NCBI GenBank assembly: GCA_020353515.1
Contig: CP070695.1
Span: forward strand, 666,843-730,842
Source of the DNA: Candidatus Heimdallarchaeota archaeon
GTDB lineage: Archaea; Asgardarchaeota; Heimdallarchaeia; Hodarchaeales; Hodarchaeaceae
Reading direction: 5' to 3'
Length of the DNA: 64,000 nt
This document shows, piece after piece, positions 27,001-34,706 of this stretch; the stretch's first letter is position 1, and each line of letters opens with the position of its first letter. Under the pieces are notes generated by a model, which had not been told where the DNA came from, did not search any database, and saw only the letters and a list, made by a program, of their open reading frames with translations. The translations under genes and the position numbers were made by a program.

Positions 27001-27521
27001 CAACTGATCATGTTAGTCGTTTAACTGAAGCAATTCTCAGACTAGTAGCAGTGAGAAGTTCTGTAATTGAGATCATGAAAACAATTGAAAAAAGTCGAAA
27101 TGCATCCTTGCAAACTGAATTAGGGGAGTTAGAATACTATTCTAACATTCAAGAAGTGTTTAAGAGATATACTGAAGAAGCTTCAAAGAAGATATTTCCT
27201 TTATCTGAGTTAGTAAAAGCTCGTGAGGAATTTCTTGATTCTCATGATCTTAGATATATATTGGAGTTATTACCACAAATAGATGAACAAAGAAATGAGT
27301 GGAAAAAAGTATCAATCCAGCTAAATCATTGGCACCGTGCAGTTCGAATGTTTCGGCCACGATATACACCAACAGAAAGTAGAGAAGAGAATTTACGGTT
27401 TTACAAAGAAATATCGAAGAAAATTAAAGAAACATATCCTCACAACGAAGTAATTCGTTCATATTTGAGCTTAGTTATGAAATTACTTATTGAAATTAAA
27501 TCTGGAATTAAATTGGATTAA
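24006..27521 (+). CDS. giant helical repeat protein of the tubulin-like operon
   Basis: 1171 residues, almost entirely alpha-helical and charged, with no transmembrane segment or signal peptide. A recurring unit of roughly 75-100 residues seems to open with a short strand-breaking P-containing segment followed by an acidic helix: IPSFDVNEIL, IPVPQDFVKNV, IPTIRDFEAL, VPILAIDDLK. This gives a spectrin- or plakin-like string of helical bundles. The first 90 residues (with KAGFFKKRG) form a basic patch that could contact membrane or polymer. It is the first gene of an operon with a tubulin-superfamily GTPase 39 bases downstream, so a filament-associated scaffold is the natural guess. No known family was recognised. 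Confidence 0.75.
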   Translation: MLVNMASEGKLLVSKEVLHKIRDLVTELRSIDPTVQVVSALNEAQKLVIEIEKLEIALPKAGFFKKRGIRKTLTQDREKYNKLTEELLNALLVGFRKIYFDLANNIKEIAKFIPQETETIRKLQIPSFDVNEILRFSSNVLRTYNQISEVLRGKNVSILLFNREIIELYGKFVNFDEEKVRATNQTTKTSIHVMTIPDLLEVYSMLEAENAYLKQRRKGTEGKIQLAIVQMSSELQQHIDTVASIGLDLWSKIDILKEEVQDIQTNADRTTSVETLISLEKRLNSLSNEFINMLRTYEISLKTETEDQIGRIIQIFGKEGLESAFSPVPETDISSTSIPTIIQDIEKIRSWRQQQIIATKKILSTSELVNSSKAIRAMKIPVPQDFVKNVRTIEKEAAKTSDLQEWVELAKRYYDLKSSLAEECQNYFFRLLENPHIQEVINLSEGPQIPTIRDFEALSPSELSTKAREIKDWETRLVAYFSKPAQQSLRQNLLNLYDSRESLRDILSEDLKTQIDYQRKQKIAEEIDIRDLVHEIEGLHRLNSNIKTELWNKIDNEIHPIYNQLTNLETIPPKLKVHVPILAIDDLKSFREEVGEAAQKSTQELLDEYEKIPLWKYKISSRIRENLKSIPFPLIPVETRFDLREKRNQIVELIDEYSELGNIEAVIKEYISFLETIEENKKEILIELKKQIGNLEGVDRRLFRLLKSRKTSLIYSTDKEIDGLDYSEALTEFWQLSAFIDRKASTLAEQMEREISSHIQDYSKLPIQYAGFFDETLDLMKEKMDEIKTHKDIVRLVNVFESYSLESLQMSKDSLAKLHQNLYNWLRVSLPRINEITPLDDTIFSAEKKVADFEAEEVSHERLAHKLRQLIFLYDTEILSVLLTHGVQESRRVLKNVNDLKEVGINIIEFVGGYIENFSQIIVKNQEDVQLREITDVFVEIDNLQTDPKACREIRSMGKRYITEIQDSVEYLFNHYQIDLRQDERVDLAYLSQFQEIATTDHVSRLTEAILRLVAVRSSVIEIMKTIEKSRNASLQTELGELEYYSNIQEVFKRYTEEASKKIFPLSELVKAREEFLDSHDLRYILELLPQIDEQRNEWKKVSIQLNHWHRAVRMFRPRYTPTESREENLRFYKEISKKIKETYPHNEVIRSYLSLVMKLLIEIKSGIKLD

Positions 27522-27560
27522 CATTTCCTTACAAATAAACGATAAAAAGAGCGTGTCAAA

Positions 27561-28931
27561 ATGTCAATTGAAGGAGGACCAGAATCAGAGATCTTTGCAA
27601 TTGGGATTGGTGAATGTGGCAGTAATCTCCTTGGGAGCTACCTAGCCAGATCTAAAAAAGGTGAGTTGCCTCAACGTATTAGAGAATATCTAGTACTGAA
27701 CACTGATAAAGGTGATTTACTGAAAGCCCGAAAAAAATATTCTATTTCAAAGAACCGAACCCTTCTCTATTCAGATGCAGAAATTGGAGTTGGGGGTAAG
27801 TTCTCAGCTGGTTATGAATCTGTAATAAACTCTCAGGACATTATTTTAAACCAGTTACAAGGGTTAGGTTATGAAGGAATTAGTGGATTTTGTATATTTA
27901 CAAGCTTTGGGGGAGGTACTGGATGTGGGGGAACACCTGCATTAATACAATTATTAAGAAAACGATTTGCTGAAGAAGAAAAACGTAAAATCTTCATATA
28001 CGTCTTTGGGGTCTTACCTTTCGTTAATCAGTCATCTGAAGCAGTTAATAGCGTCTGGGCTTTGTCGAAATTACTTAGACTTCAGCTCGAGGAAGGAAAT
28101 ATGGGACCAGATCTGATACTTCTTCTTTCTAATAGAACCATGCTTGAAAGGGTTTTAAGCTGGCAACGTGGGGAATCTGTCGATCTTTTGAGTCGCCAAA
28201 TAGGAAAAGATTTAGCTGACTTAAGTAGTGAACAGGTAAGTTCTAGTATTCCCACAGTTATCGGTCAAGATGGAACAACTTATCCAACCCAACTGGAAGA
28301 GGCTTTTGTTGAACTGGTTAATCCTCTAGCTTTGGAATCAATAGCTGAAATGTTATCACCTGGAGTACCAGAAGTTGGAAAGGAGGTTCTACCCACTACG
28401 GATATTGGTGACTTTGCGCTAAAATTAGATAGTGTCGTTGTACCTGCTATGTTTGATGATTTATCCGTTTTCCCAGAAATCGGAGGGATGGATTCTCAGC
28501 TTTCAACTGCTGTAGAATATACTCTTTCTAATTGTAGCTTAACGGATATGGGAACGAACCCAACTGCATCATCTGTTTTCTCAGTACTAAGCGGCCCCCG
28601 TAACATTGCGCGAGTAGAATATGATCCCCTTTTGAAAAAAGCATTGGCTCCTTTTCTAGCAAAAGGTGCGAGTATTTCTCCTACTTATTGTGCTTATGAT
28701 GATGATAGCACACGAGCATCTCTTCTTCTTTTGTTTGGTCTGCCAAAAATTCCAGAACTTCATGATATTCTTGAAGAAGCTAAAGCACTCATTAATCTTC
28801 ATAGTGGGGACTCTGAATTGAAACAACACTGGTTTAAACGTTCAAAAGGTACAACGCGAAAAGAACTTGATGAGGCCGTAAATGATCTGGAAAAATTATT
28901 CGGTTACTATATAAAACCAGAAAAAGGATAA
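27561..28931 (+). CDS. divergent tubulin/FtsZ-superfamily GTPase
   Basis: 456 residues. GIGECGSNLLGSYL (15-28) is the N-terminal nucleotide-binding loop, and SFGGGTGCGGTP (115-126) is the tubulin signature loop, with Cys as in many tubulins rather than FtsZ's GGGTGTGAAP. Between them, VLNTDKGDL (T3-like) and VGGKFSAGYES are seen. ELVNPLALESIAEM (251-264) aligns with the T7 catalytic loop and places Glu259 where alpha-tubulin has its catalytic Glu254 and FtsZ an Asp. It is not a canonical FtsZ1/2 or CetZ as far as I can judge. With coiled-coil neighbours on both sides it probably forms polymers; the role is unknown. Confidence 0.82.
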   Translation: MSIEGGPESEIFAIGIGECGSNLLGSYLARSKKGELPQRIREYLVLNTDKGDLLKARKKYSISKNRTLLYSDAEIGVGGKFSAGYESVINSQDIILNQLQGLGYEGISGFCIFTSFGGGTGCGGTPALIQLLRKRFAEEEKRKIFIYVFGVLPFVNQSSEAVNSVWALSKLLRLQLEEGNMGPDLILLLSNRTMLERVLSWQRGESVDLLSRQIGKDLADLSSEQVSSSIPTVIGQDGTTYPTQLEEAFVELVNPLALESIAEMLSPGVPEVGKEVLPTTDIGDFALKLDSVVVPAMFDDLSVFPEIGGMDSQLSTAVEYTLSNCSLTDMGTNPTASSVFSVLSGPRNIARVEYDPLLKKALAPFLAKGASISPTYCAYDDDSTRASLLLLFGLPKIPELHDILEEAKALINLHSGDSELKQHWFKRSKGTTRKELDEAVNDLEKLFGYYIKPEKG

Positions 28932-28945
28932 GGTGCTAGATCAAA

Positions 28946-30025
28946 TTGGATAGAAGAGATCCGTCAAGGTTTGATTATACCCAAAAGCGCTCAGCTTCTA
29001 ACGAATCTATAGAAAGGCAACAAGACACAAAACAAGATCAAGTCGAGCGTAAAATCATTTCTTCAGATTTTTGGACATCCAGAGGAAACATGGGCGAGAA
29101 GATTAACATCTTAATTGGATTGAATCTTCAACTTATTAACATAATTTCCTCTTTAGTCCAAATACTAAGTAGAGAAAATACTCTAAGTGAAGATATGAGA
29201 ATAAGTTTAGAAATGACTAAGGAATTCCTTTCCAAAATAACCATACAGCCCGATTCAGGTTTGGAAATTTTAAAAAATCTCGAAACAATTGACACTAAAG
29301 TGACTACATTAATGGAGGGACTTAATACTGGAGTGTCACCGATAGCTATTGAAAAAGAACCCCAGGATGCTCCAGAAAAGATTTTTGGTTTTTTTCAACG
29401 AAATGCGGTCTATCTTGATAAATGGGGAATAATTGATTCTATTGATAACCTACAAGCCTCTTACTCGAACTTATCTCACTTGGGTTTTCCTAATTACTAT
29501 TCTTCTGCTTGTAGAGAATTACATCGTTATGAGATCCAACAAAATGCTCCTTTTTATAGCCAGTCTGAAATTATACAACTTCCTTCTTTTAAACTCAGAG
29601 ACCTTATAAGTAAGCTTCTACGAGAAGCGCCCGCCGCTCGGTTACTGCAAAATCTTCGTAAAATATTTCCTGCAGAACATGATTCAGCTCTTACATCAAC
29701 AGAACAAGATAAAATCCAAAAAATAGTAGAAATGTACTATAAATGTATTTCAGAATATTTCAATGAAACTCGCAGCTTGCAGGATTCCCTCCGCATCTCA
29801 TCAGGCATTCTAAAGAACTATAATCTAGGGACTGGAGACTTAGAATCGAGAATACCTAATGTCTCATTTAATATTGTGAAAGAAATCAGCTTAGACCTCC
29901 AAAATGCCAAAGATGATGAATTAAGAAGGTATATATTATCAGAAACTATCATCCTGATTCATCGATTGAATGATTCACTTTTACAGACAGAAAGATTTGT
30001 TCTCTTCTTGAGGCGTCTGAAATAA
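28946..30025 (+). CDS. helical protein of the tubulin-like operon
   Basis: 359 residues from TTG, 14 bases after the tubulin-like gene, so co-translated with it. The first 50 residues are polar and basic (disordered). Residues about 50-110 form amphipathic helices (INILIGLNLQLINIISSLVQIL), and the rest is helical with EKIFGFFQRNAVYLDKWG and a long C-terminal helix rich in Leu/Arg. There is no catalytic motif or membrane span. I do not recognise a family. Its place suggests a partner or adaptor for the GTPase. Confidence 0.7.
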   Translation: MDRRDPSRFDYTQKRSASNESIERQQDTKQDQVERKIISSDFWTSRGNMGEKINILIGLNLQLINIISSLVQILSRENTLSEDMRISLEMTKEFLSKITIQPDSGLEILKNLETIDTKVTTLMEGLNTGVSPIAIEKEPQDAPEKIFGFFQRNAVYLDKWGIIDSIDNLQASYSNLSHLGFPNYYSSACRELHRYEIQQNAPFYSQSEIIQLPSFKLRDLISKLLREAPAARLLQNLRKIFPAEHDSALTSTEQDKIQKIVEMYYKCISEYFNETRSLQDSLRISSGILKNYNLGTGDLESRIPNVSFNIVKEISLDLQNAKDDELRRYILSETIILIHRLNDSLLQTERFVLFLRRLK

Positions 30026-30115
30026 CTTTTTTTTTATGTTTTAAGATATAATTAAAGATTTAAATTTCAGGTGTATTTTTGTTAAGAGTGAAGGAACTTC
30101 GTGTGAGGTAAGAAT

Positions 30116-31009
30116 ATGGGAATAGAAGATGGCATTAAAAATATACAGCAGATGACTTTGGAAAATAAGCAGTCACTCAACAAAATTCAAGATTTTGTAA
30201 GCACACTTCAAGGAATTCAAGATCCTTCCCAATCAATCCAAAATCTCTCAATGGTACTATTGAATTTTGAAGAAAAACTCGAACAATCAAACGAAAAAAT
30301 GAGAGGAGAAATGAACTCCATCCTTGAACTGGTTGATTCTTCACGGATAAGTACGGGTTTACAATCTTCAATTGAGAGTCTCCCCCAAATGATCTTGAGT
30401 CTTGAGGAATCCCTTGGAACTATTCTTAGTACGTTTGAGAAGACTTCTGAAGAGACAAAGAACGATTTGAAATTTATTAAGGTTAGTTATGTGGAAGATG
30501 TTGTTGGTAACATGCGTAATTTGTCTAAAGAAATTATAGATAAGGTGAATAGCTCCAACGACAGAACTACAGCCTTATATGAAGCCAGTGTTGGCCACTT
30601 TGGGGAAATAGTGGAAAAATTGAATAACATTGAAAGCAGCTTAAATGCACTAGTTGAGAATCAAGCAGATCAATTAGCAACTGTAGCAGATCTCAGGGAT
30701 CGTGTTAGTGCAATTATTCAGGTAGAATTGGCATCACTGCGTGATCGTATTGCAATCTATCTAGAGACAACTATAAATGAGCTAAAAACATCAGTAACGG
30801 AACGGTTAGCCGTTCAAGATGGAACTCTTCAGAAATTAACAAAAGTAACAAAACAATTAACTCAGAATATTGCAGCCCTACCTGAAGTAATAAAACAGCA
30901 AATTGATTCAGCAGTTGAAACAAGAGTAACAGCTGAACTAGCTTCAATGAAGAAAGAAATGAAGAAAATGACTGCATTAATTATTCAAGCTACAAAACGG
31001 TCTTCATGA
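30116..31009 (+). CDS. coiled-coil protein of the tubulin-like operon
   Basis: 297 residues of near-continuous heptad repeats (for example IVEKLNNIESSLNALVENQADQL and QKLTKVTKQLTQNI), ending in a basic Lys-rich helix (SMKKEMKKMTALIIQATKRSS). There is no transmembrane anchor or globular domain. It lies 90 bases downstream of the preceding helical gene, still on the same strand, and its last 6 bases overlap the end of the convergent longin-like gene. It is likely a rod-like dimer or tetramer. A filament-crosslinking or membrane-tether role is conjecture from context. Confidence 0.72.
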   Translation: MGIEDGIKNIQQMTLENKQSLNKIQDFVSTLQGIQDPSQSIQNLSMVLLNFEEKLEQSNEKMRGEMNSILELVDSSRISTGLQSSIESLPQMILSLEESLGTILSTFEKTSEETKNDLKFIKVSYVEDVVGNMRNLSKEIIDKVNSSNDRTTALYEASVGHFGEIVEKLNNIESSLNALVENQADQLATVADLRDRVSAIIQVELASLRDRIAIYLETTINELKTSVTERLAVQDGTLQKLTKVTKQLTQNIAALPEVIKQQIDSAVETRVTAELASMKKEMKKMTALIIQATKRSS

Positions 31010-31744
31010 GTCAGCTGCTATTCGTTCAAAATTGTACGCTTCAAACATACCTCTTTCTGTCAAGAACTTGAATAGATCGAGAATTACCTCACCTTTATCG
31101 GTTCCAAAGCGTTCTAGACAATCATTAAATGAAACCATACTGTTCTTATCTAGCATGTCTTCAATTAACTGATCAAGACCTTCTTGAGGGATATCTCCTT
31201 TCATTTCTTTAATTTTAGGAAATTCTCTATAGAATGAATAAAGTTTCCCCCCACGAGGGGTTATTTCAAATAACAAAGTTGCAGGGTATTTAACGTATTC
31301 ATTTAGACTAGCAAACTGATCACCATAGATTCTCGACATTTTATCTCTGAAAAAATAAGCAGAAATAAGTGTTCCAACTCCAGAAAAGGAACTTTTCTGA
31401 AAGATAGGGTCATCCAGCTCCTCTGTATAATTATCTTCAAATTTCCTAACAAACTTCAATAAATCATTACGAATATTATATTCTTCACGTTCTTTAGCGT
31501 CTTTTTCAAGAACTACAATCGCGATCGCGATTACACGCTGTCCTTGCTCTAAAATCATATCTGCACCTTCCCCAAAGTCCACCTTTGATAATGATCCTTC
31601 ACCAATAGCTTCCATTCCGAAACTCCTCAGTGCCATTAGGAGGGAGCCAATCATGTCTTGATCTTGTTCAGTTGCACCAAATGATTGGCTATAAATAGTG
31701 AAGCCTTCGTCAGTTATTAAATAGACTGCTTTAAGACGAACCAT
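31004..31744 (-). CDS. longin-like regulator
   Basis: 246 residues. It starts VRLKAVYLITDEGFTIYSQSFG, then DMIGSLLMALRSFGMEAIG, EGADMILEQGQRVIAIAIVVLE and LLKFVRKFEDNYTEELDD, the strand-helix-strand-strand-helix pattern of the longin/roadblock-like family that is abundant in Asgard genomes. The C-terminal 100 residues (EVILDLFKFLTERGMFEAYNF) look like a winged helix. It is convergent with the tubulin-like operon with a 6-base 3' overlap. Similar proteins are thought to regulate small GTPases; binding partners here are unknown. Confidence 0.72.
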   Translation of the reverse strand: MVRLKAVYLITDEGFTIYSQSFGATEQDQDMIGSLLMALRSFGMEAIGEGSLSKVDFGEGADMILEQGQRVIAIAIVVLEKDAKEREEYNIRNDLLKFVRKFEDNYTEELDDPIFQKSSFSGVGTLISAYFFRDKMSRIYGDQFASLNEYVKYPATLLFEITPRGGKLYSFYREFPKIKEMKGDIPQEGLDQLIEDMLDKNSMVSFNDCLERFGTDKGEVILDLFKFLTERGMFEAYNFERIAADS

Positions 31745-31864
31745 CTCAAAATCACAATTTTTCCTTTATTATAGAGGATTCTGAATATGATTACAGAAGA
31801 TTTTTTCTGATATATTAAGCAATTGAAATGTTCCCCATTCTAAAAGACATTTCCATCACCACAA

Positions 31865-31872
31865 TTTATAAA
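31865..31872 (+). promoter_or_regulatory. TATA box of the nucleotidyltransferase gene
   Basis: TTTATAAA, a perfect archaeal TATA box, predicting a start of transcription near 31895, 20-30 bases before the start codon of the nucleotidyltransferase. Confidence 0.55.
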
Positions 31873-31924
31873 TTTTTAATCAATGAAATCATTTCAATAG
31901 ATATATCTTACCGACTTGAAGGAA

Positions 31925-32881
31925 ATGAGAATTTCTGCTTTCATTCTGGCTGCGGGTAAAGGAACAAGGATGTTTCCAATTACTTCTGACACTCCAAAGC
32001 CGATGTTACCCATTTTGAATAAACCTATCATCTTTCATTCGATAGAACGCCTCTTAGAGGCTCAAATTTCAGATATAGGAATTATAATTGGGAAAAATGA
32101 CCAAATCATACCCTCTTATATCAATTCTACTTTTCCAGATCTCAATCCTTGTTTTATCGTACAAGAGAAAGCACTTGGAACTGCCCATGCAGTACTAGAA
32201 GTTCAAGATTATCTTACTGATAGAGATTTTTTGGTAATTGCAGGAGATTCACTATTCCCATCTTCTTTCTTGAAACAGCTAAGTAAGACACACCTTAAAG
32301 AAAAAAATGACATCACACTCACTCTCGAGAAAATGGAATTCGAATTAATGAAAGAATCCTCAACAGTTGACTTCCGTAATGGACGTGTGTTTGAGATCCG
32401 CGAGAAACCACAAACCCCAGCAGAAGTATTAAGTGAGCTTAATTCTGCAGCTCTTTATATGTTTTCAGTATCAATTTTTAAGGTGATAAAAAACATTACA
32501 AAGTCTAAACGTGGCGAATATGAATTAGCAACAGCTATTAACAAAATAATTAATCAAGGGGGTCAAGTGGGCGGTTTACTTTCAGAACGAGTGTGTCATA
32601 TAAGCACTATCCGCGATTTATGGCGATTTAATCTCAAATTTCTGCAAGAAACTCTCAAGGGAGAAGATACCAAAAATTTAATTGGGAATAATGTTACTAT
32701 AAAGGAGTCTGCAGCTATTAAGAATTCCATTCTGGGAGATAACTCCCTTGTTAAAGAGGGAGTAGAACTAAATAATTGTGTTGTTCTACCACATACCACA
32801 GTCGAGTATAACTACAAAAATGCACTAATTAAATCAGATTATACAGAATGTTTCAAAGATAATGAATTTCCAGTTATTTAA
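31925..32881 (+). CDS. NDP-sugar nucleotidyltransferase
   Basis: 318 residues from ATG (TTG three codons upstream is an alternative). Signature FILAAGKGTRMFPITSDTPKPMLPI binds the NTP, followed by GTAHAV, VIAGDSLFP (metal-binding Asp) and REKPQTP. After residue 240 a short left-handed-helix-like tail (NNVTIKESAAIKNSILGDNSLV) has hexapeptide character. This is the GlmU/RmlA-type family giving UDP- or dTDP-activated sugars, for example glucose-1-phosphate or GlcNAc-1-phosphate substrates. The substrate is undetermined. No other sugar-nucleotide gene is adjacent. Confidence 0.88.
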   Translation: MRISAFILAAGKGTRMFPITSDTPKPMLPILNKPIIFHSIERLLEAQISDIGIIIGKNDQIIPSYINSTFPDLNPCFIVQEKALGTAHAVLEVQDYLTDRDFLVIAGDSLFPSSFLKQLSKTHLKEKNDITLTLEKMEFELMKESSTVDFRNGRVFEIREKPQTPAEVLSELNSAALYMFSVSIFKVIKNITKSKRGEYELATAINKIINQGGQVGGLLSERVCHISTIRDLWRFNLKFLQETLKGEDTKNLIGNNVTIKESAAIKNSILGDNSLVKEGVELNNCVVLPHTTVEYNYKNALIKSDYTECFKDNEFPVI

Positions 32882-32963
32882 GGAAATTTGCGGATGGTTT
32901 TTCTAGACCAATTTTTATCTTAACTTTGTTTGACAAATATTAGTTAATTCTATTCATTACCCT

Positions 32964-33950
32964 ATGCATGGTGCAATGATGACTTCAAATGTCACAAAAC
33001 TCTCTCGCTTATCTCGAAATAAAACAACAGGAAACTTTATCATCTCAATATTACTATTAATTGGAATCACTTTTAGTCTAAATGTAATTGGAATAGTCTC
33101 ATCAAATATAGACCGCTTTACACTCGTAATAGGTTTTTTTCTGAGTATTCTCTTTACTTATTTAGTGGACAGAAAATTACGGCAACCGTTTTTTTCAGAA
33201 ACATCACGTTATTTAGAAGAGCTATTAAATCGTCGTTATGATGTACAACAGGCAGCAGTTCAAATCGAACTTATTGAGCCACTCCAAAAAATGGCCTCGA
33301 TAAAAGAGGCATTAAGACAGATTGACGAACTTATTTTTCTTATGGAAGAGATATTGAACCTAACCTCTGATGACCTTTCAATGATTTCTCCTTCAATTCG
33401 AAAACATGACTTAAAAAAGGAACTACGGGAGATCAAGAAGATAGTGGAGGAATTTCTTGAGGAAGCAAGGAAAAAACGTAGGAATATTGAGTTTCTAGCT
33501 AATATACGGCATATTATTCTTGATTCAATTGGTAATCAGCTTTCCCGTCCTCAGAACGAAATAGAGGTTGATTATTTACTCTATAAAGTTCATAAGCATA
33601 TAAAAAGCCAAATTACAGATGAGTACTTGTTAAAACAAGTTCTTGAACATATTTTATTGCAAGGTGAGATCATTGGTAAATTAAACCAGATTGACAGCGG
33701 TGACCTGATTTTAAATGTAGAGAGATCTTATGAAGGAGAATCAATAGACGATATCTCCTGGGATAACGGGGATAAAAGTGAAAAAAGTTGTGTGATATGT
33801 CGGTACCCAATAAGATCACAAGAAAATTCTGTTGAATGTCCTTCGTGTCAAAATTCTTTTCATCGAAATCATCTTCTAGAATGGTTGAAAGTCTTCAATC
33901 AATGTCCAATGTGCCATCAACGGCTTACACTATTCTCCAATCCCTCATAG
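32964..33950 (+). CDS. membrane-anchored RING-type zinc finger protein
   Basis: 328 residues. Two transmembrane segments (about 23-45 and 52-68) form a hairpin, so both ends should face the cytosol. Residues 80-240 are helical/coiled coil. Residues 276-317 carry eight zinc ligands C276-x2-C279-x12-C292-x2-C295-x4-H300-x2-H303-x10-C314-x2-C317, with the RING landmarks FHRNHLLEWL and CPMC. The spacing resembles RING variants of the FANCL/RING-CH kind (two Cys before the first His) more than classic RING-H2. Asgard archaea have ubiquitin systems, so an E3 ligase at a membrane is plausible. No ubiquitin, E1 or E2 gene is in the window. Confidence 0.8.
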   Translation: MHGAMMTSNVTKLSRLSRNKTTGNFIISILLLIGITFSLNVIGIVSSNIDRFTLVIGFFLSILFTYLVDRKLRQPFFSETSRYLEELLNRRYDVQQAAVQIELIEPLQKMASIKEALRQIDELIFLMEEILNLTSDDLSMISPSIRKHDLKKELREIKKIVEEFLEEARKKRRNIEFLANIRHIILDSIGNQLSRPQNEIEVDYLLYKVHKHIKSQITDEYLLKQVLEHILLQGEIIGKLNQIDSGDLILNVERSYEGESIDDISWDNGDKSEKSCVICRYPIRSQENSVECPSCQNSFHRNHLLEWLKVFNQCPMCHQRLTLFSNPS

Positions 33951-34182
33951 ACGAGTATCTTTTATACTGATTCTCAATTAAGTATTGACAAGCACAAATC
34001 TATCAATATTAAGAGATTTTTCCTTCTTCGATGAAAATAATTTCAAAAACTTTTTATTAATCAATACATTGGGAACTTTTACTGGAGTACTCGGGTAATA
34101 AACATTTAAAAATGCAAATATAGAAAAATTAGTTTTTTCTAGAATTGTTAATTCGATGGGATAGATAGGGGTTACTTTGTAA

Positions 34183-34692
34183 ATGGATCCAGATGAAGGA
34201 TTTAGCCTGGATGGAATAGATGAGTTAGATACCCAATTGAAATTGTACCAAATGGGTGTGGAGTCATTCAGTCCTTATGCATCCACGGGAAAAGTCGATA
34301 TGATCATTCGTTCTGAAAATGGGGATCTAGTCCGATATGCAGACATTAAAGTTTGTACAGGTATTCGAAAGGGAGATAATGTTGTATGGGAGCTTGAAAT
34401 AGGCTTTTTTATGAATAATGAAAGTTTTATAATCTTAGCTGTTCGATTACCAGACGAAAACGAGTCATTTCAGAAGCATCATATGATCCTAGAATCGAAA
34501 AAATTCTTACAAATAGTAAAAAAGCGTAGAATGAAAACTAAAGATGATAAATGGGTAATCACCCTACCTTTTTCCGATCTCCAAATATTAAATAAAACAA
34601 AAAAGGCTAAAATCTCTAAACCTTTAACTAGATCTTTGAAACCGTTTTTTGACAATTGGGATTGTCTTCTTGAGTGGCGTAGTGACCGTTAA
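34183..34692 (+). CDS. PD-(D/E)XK-like nuclease-fold protein
   Basis: 169 residues. GKVDMII (Asp39) followed 15 residues later by YADIKV (Asp54-x-Lys56) is the core pattern of the PD-(D/E)XK nuclease fold, with the strand-turn-strand in between (RSENGDLVR). The flanking helices fit. The C-terminal part is basic (KKRRMKTK, KKAKISKPL), suiting nucleic-acid contact. Whether it is an active nuclease or a structural relative is open. It stands alone between the RING gene and a convergent PAC2 gene. The assignment rests on pattern only. Confidence 0.5.
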   Translation: MDPDEGFSLDGIDELDTQLKLYQMGVESFSPYASTGKVDMIIRSENGDLVRYADIKVCTGIRKGDNVVWELEIGFFMNNESFIILAVRLPDENESFQKHHMILESKKFLQIVKKRRMKTKDDKWVITLPFSDLQILNKTKKAKISKPLTRSLKPFFDNWDCLLEWRSDR

Positions 34693-34706
34693 TACCAAGG
34701 AATTCT

